Shown in pieces: positions 46,952 through 55,287 of a stretch of DNA of 64,000 nucleotides (the first letter of the stretch is position 1; each line of letters opens with the position of its first letter). A program made the position numbers and the translations under genes. The notes beneath the pieces were generated by a model. The model worked only from the letters and a program-made list of their open reading frames with translations. It did not search any database and was not told the DNA's origin. Source of the stretch: Promethearchaeota archaeon (GTDB lineage: Archaea > Asgardarchaeota > Lokiarchaeia > Sigyniarchaeales > SOKP01); assembly GCA_016839705.1 (NCBI GenBank), contig JAEOTR010000025.1:1-64000 (forward strand), written 5' to 3'.

Positions 46952-47746
46952 ATGGGTGGCGGATTATATTCGACTGAAAAGAAGGATTTTGACGAAAAAT
47001 TAGATTTGACAAGAATTAAACCTTATGGGGATACTATGAATGATGGGAAAGTGCAAATAAGCTTCACACTACCTATTGAAGATAACGAAAAAGCAGTAGT
47101 AGCAGCTAAAGAGTTGGCAAATAAGATGGGATTAAAAGATCCCGAAGTAGCTTATCATACAGCTTTAGATAAGGGATTCACCTTCTTTGTAGTTTATGGA
47201 AAATCACTCCATTCAATTGATTACACTAAAATTCAAATAGATGCAGTAGAAGTAGATGTCATGTCGAAAGAAGAGATAAATCATTATATTCAGGATAAAA
47301 TTGGACGAAAATTAGTGATTCTTGGAGCTTCTACAGGCACAGATGCTCATACTGTAGGAATTGATGCAATTATGAATATGAAGGGTTTTGCAGGTCATTA
47401 TGGTCTTGAACATTATGAAATGATCGAAGCTATTAACCTTGGTAGTCAAGTAACGAATGAAGAATTTGTTAAAAAAGCTATAGAACTTAAAGCAGATGTT
47501 TTGCTTGTTTCACAAACGGTTACCCAGAAAAATATACATTTAACTAACTTAACTCAATTAGTTGACCTTTTAGAAGCTGAAGGAATAAGAGAGCATATTA
47601 TTTTAATTTGTGGTGGAGCTAGGATAGATAATGAATTAGCAAAAGAATTAGGATATGATGCTGGGTTTGGACCGGGTAGTTATGCTGAAATTGTCGCATC
47701 TTTTTTTATTAGAGAGTATGTAAGCAGAATGGAATTAAGCAAATAA
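46952..47746 (+). CDS. kamE: KamE, lysine/beta-lysine 5,6-aminomutase beta subunit (B12- and PLP-binding)
   Basis: 264 aa. The cobalamin motif GASTGTDAHTVGID places H133 exactly at the base-off ligand position of the characterised enzyme, and K144 (MNMKGF) at its PLP lysine. The GGG near residue 220 (ILICGGARI) closes the B12 domain. The ATG comes 1 nt after the kamD stop, with AGGAGG overlapping the kamD end, so the two subunits are translated together. Last gene of the lysine cluster. Confidence 0.95.
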   Translation: MGGGLYSTEKKDFDEKLDLTRIKPYGDTMNDGKVQISFTLPIEDNEKAVVAAKELANKMGLKDPEVAYHTALDKGFTFFVVYGKSLHSIDYTKIQIDAVEVDVMSKEEINHYIQDKIGRKLVILGASTGTDAHTVGIDAIMNMKGFAGHYGLEHYEMIEAINLGSQVTNEEFVKKAIELKADVLLVSQTVTQKNIHLTNLTQLVDLLEAEGIREHIILICGGARIDNELAKELGYDAGFGPGSYAEIVASFFIREYVSRMELSK

Positions 47747-47827
47747 TTTCATTTTTAAACATCTTTAAGAATCCCATTTTCTTCCCAAATTTAATAGGAA
47801 ATCATCTAAGCTTTTAATCAATAAGGT

Positions 47828-47837
47828 CTTATATTTA
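47828..47837 (+). promoter_or_regulatory. TATA box of the ornithine aminotransferase gene
   Basis: CTTATATTTA lies 38-47 nt before the ATG at 47875, preceded by an A-rich stretch. An archaeal start site about 25 nt downstream would leave a short leader. Its presence, and the 128-nt gap after kamE, separate this gene from the lysine operon. Confidence 0.45.
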
Positions 47838-47874
47838 AATAGCACTATAGCAAAAATAAAAAGTGTGAAATTAA

Positions 47875-49137
47875 ATGCCATCGTCAAAAGAATTTATTGA
47901 GATGGATGATAAGTATTGCGCACATAATTATCATCCTATACCAGTTGTTATTTCGCGTGCAGAGGGTGTTTGGGTTTATGATCCAGAAGGTAAAAAGTAT
48001 TTAGATTGTTTATCGGCATATTCAAGTCAGAATACGGGTCATTGTCACCCAGAAATCATCGCTGCTTTAACGGAACAAGCCAGTATTGTTACACTTACTT
48101 CACGAGCTTTTCATAATGATAAAATGGGACCATTTTTGAAAATGTTAGCTGAAGTTGTAGGACCACATATTAATGATCCAACAAATTCAGGCATAATGTC
48201 TATTCCAATGAATACCGGAACAGAAGCGGTCTCTACTGGTCTGAAAATGATAAGAGCTTGGGGGTATATTAAGAAAAAAATTCCCAAAAACGAAGCGGTC
48301 ATAATTGTATGTAGAAATAATTTTCATGGTAGAACCATAACTATATCAGGTTTTAGTTCTGACATATCAGCAGTGAGGTATTACGGTAATTTTGGACCCT
48401 ATACTCCCGGATTTAAAATAATTCCTTATGGAGATGCTGAAGAACTAGAGAATATTATTATAGATATTGGGCCGGAAAAAGTAGCAGCATTTCTATTTGA
48501 ACCAATACAGGGGGAAGCGGGGGTAAACGTTCCTCCTGAAGGATATTTGAAAAAAGTGAGAGAAATTTGTACGAAATATAATGTTCTTATGGTTCTCGAT
48601 GAAATTCAAACTGGATTTTGCAGAACAGGGAAATTTTTTGCCTGCGATCATGAAAATGTGAAGCCTGATATGTTATTACTTGGAAAAGCGCTTGGAGGTG
48701 GCATATATCCTGTTTCAGCATGTGTTACAACTAAAGATATTATTGGTCCTGATGTAATAAAACCTGGTACTCATGGAAGCACCTTTGGTGGAAACCCTTT
48801 AGCATGTGCTGTCGCAATGAAATCAATTGACATTCATTTGCGAGAGAATCTCGCTGAACGAGCAACGGAAATGGGGGCCTACTTTATTAAGAGATTGAGG
48901 GAGATTGGTGAAAAAAGAACTACAATTCCAATAAAAGATATTAGAGGTAAAGGATTACTGATTGCTGTCGAATTCACTGAAGATATCAGGCATATTGTTG
49001 AAGAATTAAAAGACAATGGCATTTTGGCAAAGGATACACATTCCACGACTATTCGATTTGCTCCACCTTTAGTAATTACACGAGAAGAAATTGATTGGGC
49101 TTTAGATATAATAGAAAAGGTAATTGTAAAACACTAA
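47875..49137 (+). CDS. rocD: Ornithine aminotransferase (RocD-like, class III)
   Basis: 420 aa. Converts ornithine and 2-oxoglutarate to glutamate semialdehyde and glutamate. OAT-like blocks: MNTGTEAVSTGLKMIRAWGY, NNFHGRTITISGFS, FEPIQGEAGVNVP, DEIQTGFCRTG near 238, the PLP lysine in LLLGKALGGGIYPVSA near 266, and the C-terminal RFAPPLVITREEID. Near ornithine carbamoyltransferase and carbamate kinase, so it would remove the ornithine they release. 4-aminobutyrate or acetylornithine activity cannot be excluded. Confidence 0.85.
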   Translation: MPSSKEFIEMDDKYCAHNYHPIPVVISRAEGVWVYDPEGKKYLDCLSAYSSQNTGHCHPEIIAALTEQASIVTLTSRAFHNDKMGPFLKMLAEVVGPHINDPTNSGIMSIPMNTGTEAVSTGLKMIRAWGYIKKKIPKNEAVIIVCRNNFHGRTITISGFSSDISAVRYYGNFGPYTPGFKIIPYGDAEELENIIIDIGPEKVAAFLFEPIQGEAGVNVPPEGYLKKVREICTKYNVLMVLDEIQTGFCRTGKFFACDHENVKPDMLLLGKALGGGIYPVSACVTTKDIIGPDVIKPGTHGSTFGGNPLACAVAMKSIDIHLRENLAERATEMGAYFIKRLREIGEKRTTIPIKDIRGKGLLIAVEFTEDIRHIVEELKDNGILAKDTHSTTIRFAPPLVITREEIDWALDIIEKVIVKH

Positions 49138-49178
49138 ATGAATTTATACTATATATCATTCCGTATTTAAAAATAATC

Positions 49179-50090
49179 TTATCCTTTATATATCTGTGTT
49201 CCCGCTTTTCCTTCTAAAGCTTCAATAATTTTATCAATGGAAGTTATTATTGCTTTTTCTCCACCAGATTCTAAAAAATTTATAACTGCTTGAATTTTTG
49301 GACCCATACTTCCCGCGGGAAATTGTTCTTCTTCTAAATATTTCCTTGCTTCAGAGATTGATAATTTTTCTAAATCTTGCTGGTCTTGGGTTCCATAATT
49401 AAGAGAAACTTTTTCTACGTCAGTTGCTATTAATAGAATATCCGCGCCAATTTGTTCAGCTAATTTTGCACTTGCGAGATCTTTATCTATTACCGCTTCA
49501 ACCCCATAAAGTCTTTTTTTTTCTTTTATTACAGGAATACCTCCACCTCCGCATGCAATTATGATCCAACTTCCTAATTCCATTAATTTTTTTATCTCAC
49601 GCCATTGATAAATTTTTATAGGTTTTGGGGAGGGAACTACTCGGCGATAACCTTTTGCAGTTTTAACATACCCTGGTTTTGGCACTGAATAAGCAGGACC
49701 TATTGGTTTAGTGGGATTGAGGAATGCAGGGTCTTCTGCATCTACTTTAACATATGTTAAAATCGTAAGGAACAACTTTTCTTCATCAAGGTCGATTTTC
49801 ATTAGTTCTTCGTCTAAAGTTGATTCAATCATGAAGCCTATTTGCCCTTGAGTTTCAGCAACTAAGATTTGTAATGGTCTCTTCGAAACTGCCTTTGTAG
49901 CTTCTTGTTGTAGCAATAGATTTCCCACCTGTGGACCGTTTCCATGAGTTATTATTATATTATATTCCTTAGCTAATTGTGCTATTTGACTTATTGGTAC
50001 ATGCAAGTTCCTGAATTGCTCTTCTGTCGTACCTTCATCACCAAATTTTATTAAAGCATTCCCACCCAATGCTACAATTAACGTTTTCAA
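49179..50090 (-). CDS. arcC: Carbamate kinase
   Basis: 303 aa. Transfers phosphate from carbamoyl phosphate to ADP, making ATP. Amino-acid kinase fold: VALGGNALIKFG at the N-terminus, THGNGPQVGNLLLQ near 50, VPSPKPIKI near 149, CGGGGIPVI near 172, VIDKDLASAKLA and AGSMGPKIQA near 262. Starts at TTG 50090 with GAGG 6 nt upstream. Its promoter-leader region has an imperfect duplicate about 173 bp further upstream. Works with the ornithine carbamoyltransferase to get ATP from citrulline. Arginine deiminase is absent from the window. Confidence 0.94.
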   Translation of the reverse strand: MKTLIVALGGNALIKFGDEGTTEEQFRNLHVPISQIAQLAKEYNIIITHGNGPQVGNLLLQQEATKAVSKRPLQILVAETQGQIGFMIESTLDEELMKIDLDEEKLFLTILTYVKVDAEDPAFLNPTKPIGPAYSVPKPGYVKTAKGYRRVVPSPKPIKIYQWREIKKLMELGSWIIIACGGGGIPVIKEKKRLYGVEAVIDKDLASAKLAEQIGADILLIATDVEKVSLNYGTQDQQDLEKLSISEARKYLEEEQFPAGSMGPKIQAVINFLESGGEKAIITSIDKIIEALEGKAGTQIYKG

Positions 50091-50341
50091 AGAATAACCT
50101 CTGAAGTTTAAAGAATTAACACAAATGGAAAAATTATAATATTTAGCTTATTATTTAAAATTTTTCTCGGAAAAATAACATTATTGCATATTGTATATAT
50201 AGATGATTTTGATTATTACCTAATGGTATTTATGCTAAATAATTGATTATATTTCTATTTCAAATAATAACCTCAAATATTAAGATATTAACACAATTGA
50301 AAAATTATTGATGTTTAACTTTATATTTAAAATTTGTCTAG
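50085..50341. repeat. Imperfect direct repeat: duplicated carbamate kinase leader
   Basis: Two copies of about 85 bp, at 50085-50171 and 50258-50341. Both share ATTAACACAA, AAAAATTAT and TATTTAAAATTT in order. On the minus strand each copy ends with GAGGTTATT followed by TTGAAA. In copy 1 that TTG is the arcC start. In copy 2 the TTG-AAA is followed at once by TAG. So the promoter, Shine-Dalgarno and first two codons are duplicated, probably by tandem duplication. Confidence 0.75.
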
Positions 50342-50376
50342 TGGCTTTCTGGTTAATCAACGTAAACTGCTTTAAA

Positions 50377-51669
50377 CTAAGGAATAATTAATGAATATAA
50401 AGTTAAGTAGGTTATACTAACTCCAATATGCACTAAAGTCATCATAGAACCATATTTTAATAACGATATATAATTGAAATCTGATACATCATTTTTTTCT
50501 GCGAGGTTTAAAGTTATTAAATCACATGCCGCTCCCTGTGGTAAAAAATTCGAACCAATATTTATCCCTAGGAGAATTGCCATAATAATTAGGTTAGGAA
50601 CTTGCTCAATACCATATATATTTTGCATTAATGTGATAAATACGAGGGCTGTTGGAATTTGGGCTAAAAAACCTGATAACACACTTATCATCAACAAAAT
50701 GGTTATAGCAGCAATAAGAGCATTATCCGAGATAAAATTTCCTATTAAATCACCAATAATTATGAAAGTTCCATTTATTTGCATTGTAGCCATAAGGAGG
50801 AATATTCCGATAAAAAATGTAATAACCTTTAGATCAGTTTTTAGAAGAATTTCCGTAAAGTCCTTTCGATTTAAAAGACTCATTACGACAGCACCAACAA
50901 CAGCGACTATATAGGCCGAAGGGATAATAATAAATCCAATAATAATAATAACAAATGATATCGAATTGAAAACAAATTTCTTTTTATTAGCAATAACTAT
51001 GTTAGGATCCATGATATCAAGAAGAATTTTTCTATATTTTTCAGGAGGGGGTTCTTGCTTTCTAAGCATGGTAAAATCTACAAGGAAAAGGGTATAAATT
51101 AGAGTTGGAATAACTATCAGAGTAAAATTTGTTATAAAGTAAATGAAATTAAGTTAAAAAGCATTTGCAATTAGAATATTCTCAGCTGAACTAAAAGGAG
51201 TGTAAATCGATCCAATATTTATCGTAAAACTAAGACCAAAAAGATAAGGTGCGGGATTTATTTTCAAGATTCTACATGCTCGTATAACAATAGGTACAAA
51301 AATTATTCCAACTGTAATATCAGAAATAATTGCTGAAGTTAAACTCGCCACAAGACAGATCAAATAGAAAAATTTTCTATGATCAGCTTTTGTCCAATGA
51401 AGGGTTTTTAAGATAAGCCACCTAAATATTCTATTCTCTTCCATAATAGCAATTATAATTTGCATACAAATTATAAAAAATAACGGTTCAAATTCGACAT
51501 AGTTCATAAAGTCTGAAAACCCAACACCAAAGACACTACCGGCAACAACACATGCAATAACTGCTGCCAGTATTGTAAAAGAAATATAGTCAATTCGTTC
51601 ATTAGTAAAGATTACCATTATTGCAATAAACAGAACAGCTGAAACAATAATAGATGCAATTTCGTACAT
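50377..51669 (-). pseudogene. SLC13/ArsB-type permease interrupted by one in-frame TAA
   Basis: One frame from ATG 51669 to the stop at 50377 encodes about 430 aa of an ion-transporter/ArsB-like permease with about 10-11 membrane helices, broken only by TAA at 51156-51154. The protein runs on directly after the stop in the same frame: ...ENILIANAF-stop-LNFIYFITNFTLIVIP... The N-terminal half has GSIYTPFSSAENI and the C-terminal half NIGSNFLPQGAACDLITL, the two pseudo-symmetric substrate motifs. TAA is not a selenocysteine codon, so this is a recent nonsense mutation, a sequencing error, or a split transporter. Position between arcC and argF suggests amino-acid or organic-anion transport (inference). 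Confidence 0.75.
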
Positions 51670-51771
51670 ATTACTTTTCAATTTTGATTATTAAGTTTTG
51701 ATTTTAATAACCTGTATAAAATTTTTATTTTTCCTTACAACAACAATCCTAAAGTGTAATCAACTGTTAAT

Positions 51772-52704
51772 TTAATATTTATCTCGTAAAAATAGCATAA
51801 TTGCTTTTTGAATGTGTAATCTATTTTCCGCTTGATCAAACACAACAGATTGGGGTCCATCAATTACTTCAGCAGTTTGTTCATACTCTCTCATTGCTGG
51901 TAAACAATTCATAAATATAGCATCTGATTTTGCTGTTTTCATAACTGTTGATGTAACTTGGAAAGGTAAGAAAGCTTTCTTACGATCTTCTTCTTGTTCT
52001 ATTGGAATTCCATAACTCATCCAGCTATCTGTATATATAACATCAGCATCTTTAGCAGCGGTTAGAGTATCATTCATTATTCTTATTTCCGCACCAGTAT
52101 TTTTTGATAAAGTTTCTACTTCCTCTAAAACAGATTTTTCAGGTGTATATTTAGAATCTTGAGGACATGCTACATCCATTTTTAAACCAAATAAAGCACA
52201 CATTCTCATTAGATCATACGTAACATTATTATACGCATCCCCAAAATAAGATAGCTTAAAATTATCTAGATTGTTTCGTTTTTCTTTTATCGTTTGAAAA
52301 TCTCCAAGAATTTGGCAGGGATGTGCAAAGTCATCAAGCATGTTAATTACAGGTACATCAGCATATTCAGCAAGATCCCACACATCTTTTCTGTTATAAA
52401 CACGTGCAGCAATTATATCTACAAATCTTGAAGCTACTTTTGCCGTATCACTAATATTCTCTTTTTTTCCTAAGGGAGAATCTTTAATTGAATAGAAAAT
52501 CGCATGACCCCCTAATTGTTGCATACCTGTTTCAAAGGAAATTCTAGTCCTTAAGGAGGGCTTTTCAAATAGCATTAGGAGTGTCTCTCCTTCTAAGGAA
52601 GACACGAACTTTTTAGGATTTTTCTTAATTTCAATAGATTTGTTAATAACTTTTTCACATTCTGCACGAGAGAAGTCAGAGACTTTTAATAGATTTCTTA
52701 CCAT
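51772..52704 (-). CDS. argF: Ornithine carbamoyltransferase
   Basis: 310 aa. Interconverts ornithine plus carbamoyl phosphate and citrulline. Signatures: the carbamoyl-phosphate loop FEKPSLRTRISFE near residue 48, HPCQILGDFQT near 127, MDVACP, TDSWMSYGI near 223, and FMNCLPA near 262. With arcC in reach on the same strand the catabolic direction (ArcB role) is likely, but argF and arcB cannot be told apart by sequence here. Confidence 0.93.
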   Translation of the reverse strand: MVRNLLKVSDFSRAECEKVINKSIEIKKNPKKFVSSLEGETLLMLFEKPSLRTRISFETGMQQLGGHAIFYSIKDSPLGKKENISDTAKVASRFVDIIAARVYNRKDVWDLAEYADVPVINMLDDFAHPCQILGDFQTIKEKRNNLDNFKLSYFGDAYNNVTYDLMRMCALFGLKMDVACPQDSKYTPEKSVLEEVETLSKNTGAEIRIMNDTLTAAKDADVIYTDSWMSYGIPIEQEEDRKKAFLPFQVTSTVMKTAKSDAIFMNCLPAMREYEQTAEVIDGPQSVVFDQAENRLHIQKAIMLFLRDKY

Positions 52705-52886
52705 TTTGATTTCCTTTTAATTATGATAGCTAATATTTTTTAATAATATGAACTGATTAAAATCGTTTTGTACTCTAATATTACGACTTTTAATTTTATA
52801 GATTTAATTTTATAGATCTCAAAAGAGGTGCCGTGGGATAATAATATAGAAAAATTTTTTGATTATAATAGTTTTATATTAATGGA

Positions 52887-54035
52887 ATGAGTGAAAAAGT
52901 TGAAGATCGAATAAAAGAACTAGAAGAACGATTGGCTTCCACCAAGGTAAACAAAGCTACACAAAAAAGTATAAATTTCATTAAAGCACAATTAGCCAAA
53001 CTCAGAGAAAGCTTGATTCAAATCGTGAGTTCTAAAAAAGGCGGTGGTGGTGGCTTTGGGATTAAAAAATCGGGTGATGCTCAAGTAGCTTTTATTGGAT
53101 TTCCCTCCGTTGGCAAATCTTCATTACTTAACCTATTGACAGAAGGTGATACTCATTCAAAAGTAGCAGCTTACGATTTCACTACAATAACTGCCATTCC
53201 TGGTATGATGAATATTGAAGATGCCAAAATTCAGCTCATAGATTTACCTGGTATCATATTAGGGGCTGCTACTGGAAAAGGCAGAGGGAAGGAAGTCTTA
53301 GGAGCGGTACGATCCGCTGAATTAATTCTGATAATTATTTGTTTTCGAGAAGATGGAACCATCAATTTTCAAGATTTAAAAAAAATTAGAAATGAACTTC
53401 ATAATGCGGGGATCCGTTTAAATAGTCGACCATCACGGATTTCTATTAAAGAACAAACTCGAGGTGGGATTCACTACTCCTCAAAAGGATCTCAATTAAT
53501 GGATAAAGATGAGGTTAAAGCTTTACTAAACGAATTGGGTCTGCGCAATGCAGGTGTACATTTTTCTGAACCAAATATTACGGCAGATCAATTAATTGAT
53601 TTTATAATGGGAAATAGGGTATATACTAAAGAATTTATTGTAATTAATAAAGTAGATTTGATGAAGATTCCACTCTCCCCAGAAGAAATTACGGAATCTA
53701 TTGGGCATAATCATTGGGTTATGATTTCAGTAAAAAATCAAGAAAATATAAATACCCTTCGCCATCGGATTTTCCAAGAATTGAATTTAATTCGAGTATA
53801 TTTGAAGCCTCCTAAAGAAGAAGCAGATATGGAGGAACCGATAATTCTTCATAAGGGAGATACTATGAGAACTCTTTGTAGTAAGATTCATAAAAGGTTT
53901 GTAAAAGACTTTCGGTTTTCGCTAATATGGGGGAAATCAGCAAGACATCCCGGTCAAAAAATTGCCAACTTAAACCATATAATTGAAGATGGTGATATTA
54001 TTTCAATTTATACTAAAATGGGTATAAATGATTAA
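52887..54035 (+). CDS. DRG-type GTPase (Obg-HflX class, TGS domain)
   Basis: 382 aa, homologous to eukaryotic DRG1/DRG2, which bind ribosomes. N-terminal helices (1-50), a glycine run KKGGGGGFGIKKSGDAQ, then G1 GFPSVGKSS near residue 71, the Thr-rich switch YDFTTITAIPGMM, G3 DLPGIILGAATGKGRGKE near 117, an inserted S5D2-like segment, G4 NKVD near 255, and a C-terminal TGS domain (300-382: RVYLKPP, LHKGDTMRTLCSKIH). This family is universal in archaea and eukaryotes and supports the domain assignment of the window. Confidence 0.94.
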   Translation: MSEKVEDRIKELEERLASTKVNKATQKSINFIKAQLAKLRESLIQIVSSKKGGGGGFGIKKSGDAQVAFIGFPSVGKSSLLNLLTEGDTHSKVAAYDFTTITAIPGMMNIEDAKIQLIDLPGIILGAATGKGRGKEVLGAVRSAELILIIICFREDGTINFQDLKKIRNELHNAGIRLNSRPSRISIKEQTRGGIHYSSKGSQLMDKDEVKALLNELGLRNAGVHFSEPNITADQLIDFIMGNRVYTKEFIVINKVDLMKIPLSPEEITESIGHNHWVMISVKNQENINTLRHRIFQELNLIRVYLKPPKEEADMEEPIILHKGDTMRTLCSKIHKRFVKDFRFSLIWGKSARHPGQKIANLNHIIEDGDIISIYTKMGIND

Positions 54036-54118
54036 TAAAAATGAGGAAATCTAAATTTCATTGAGAAATACTATTTCAATCTGATCTCTTGTTGATAATT
54101 ATTTACGGATTTAAAAAG

Positions 54119-55285
54119 TTATTTTAATACTTCTTCATTAAAAAAGCCAGGCTTAGGAGTTAAGCTGTTTAAAATTAGTTTATCGGCAGGAGTGGTTCTT
54201 TCCGTCACAATACGAGCAATTAATTCTCCTAAACCTGGACCTAACATAAAGCCTTGTCCACACATACCTACGGCATTAATATATCCGCTTACTTCTTCAA
54301 CATTACCCACTATAGGATTTCCATCATGAGTCATTGGATATAATCCTCGCCATGTTCTCCTAATCTTAATATTCTTCAAGCGTGGTATAAGTTGAACCAT
54401 CCTTTTTGTAATTTGAGGTAGAAATGTACTTGTTTCTCTGCGGTCAATTCCGGGAATAGTTGGATTAGGTGTCAAACAAAAAATAATTTTCCCTTCGTTA
54501 TTTTGATAAAAATAGTAATTCTTTGAATTTCCAAATTTTTCATCCAAGCAAGGACTAATATCGACAACCATAGGGGAAAAGAACTTTTGAACAGGTTCAG
54601 TAATACCCGCTTCATGAGATTCTGGTTCTACAGGTAGATCTAAACCGATTAAATTCCCAATATCTTTTGCTTGAGCTCCAGCAGCATTAATAACAATATT
54701 AGTTTTATATTTTGACTTAGTTGTTTTTATGCCAACAATGCTTCTTTTTTTTAAATTAATATCAATAACTTCTTCATTAAAATGATATTTAGTACCTAAT
54801 TGCTTTGACCGACGATAGAATGAATGTAAAGATAGTAATGGAGAGGCATTCCCATCTTCAGGACTAAAAGTTCCTCCTACTAAACCTTCTTCGTTAATCC
54901 CTGGTATAAGTTCTTTAATTTTTTCAGTTTCGAGAAAATCGATATTCAATCCAAAACTCTTTTGGAGCTTAACTGTATCTTTAAGCATTTTTTTATCTTC
55001 ATCTGAAAATGCTAAAAAAGTATATCCTCCTTGATTCCACCAAATATCGTCTCCATACTCTTCTTCCCATTTGGAGAAAATCTCGATTGATCGCTTGCAT
55101 AATAATGCTTTACCTATGTTAGAATGAGTAGCTCGAATACCACCTATTGCATGTTTATTATCTGCTTGAGCAACTGAAGGTAATGAATCGAGGACAAGTG
55201 TTCTAAGCCCATCAGTAGCCATCGCTAAAGCTATTGGAACACCAACACTACCCGCACCAATGATAATTACATCATATTCAACCAT
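54119..55285 (-). CDS. DAO-type FAD oxidoreductase (sarcosine oxidase/proline dehydrogenase beta-like)
   Basis: 388 aa. FAD-binding DVIIIGAGSVGVPIALAMA at the N-terminus, HAIGGIRATHSNIGKAL near 45, NAAGAQAKDIGNLIG near 200, and the C-terminal GMCGQGFMLGPGLGELIA. It belongs to the glycine/D-amino-acid oxidase family. Its start codon lies 2 nt from the stop of the larger subunit, as in sarcosine oxidase, opine dehydrogenase and archaeal proline dehydrogenase complexes. Likely the amine-oxidising subunit; substrate unknown, proline or N-methyl amino acids plausible. Confidence 0.85.
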   Translation of the reverse strand: MVEYDVIIIGAGSVGVPIALAMATDGLRTLVLDSLPSVAQADNKHAIGGIRATHSNIGKALLCKRSIEIFSKWEEEYGDDIWWNQGGYTFLAFSDEDKKMLKDTVKLQKSFGLNIDFLETEKIKELIPGINEEGLVGGTFSPEDGNASPLLSLHSFYRRSKQLGTKYHFNEEVIDINLKKRSIVGIKTTKSKYKTNIVINAAGAQAKDIGNLIGLDLPVEPESHEAGITEPVQKFFSPMVVDISPCLDEKFGNSKNYYFYQNNEGKIIFCLTPNPTIPGIDRRETSTFLPQITKRMVQLIPRLKNIKIRRTWRGLYPMTHDGNPIVGNVEEVSGYINAVGMCGQGFMLGPGLGELIARIVTERTTPADKLILNSLTPKPGFFNEEVLK

Positions 55286-55287
55286 TG

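Noticed and set aside
50091..50376. A tRNA or small RNA in the arcC upstream gap
   Set aside because: No T-loop GTTCRA or acceptor-stem pairing was found; the gap is explained by the leader duplication.
51154..51156. Permease stop as another recoded Sec codon
   Set aside because: The codon is TAA, not TGA, and the position is not a cysteine site in the family.
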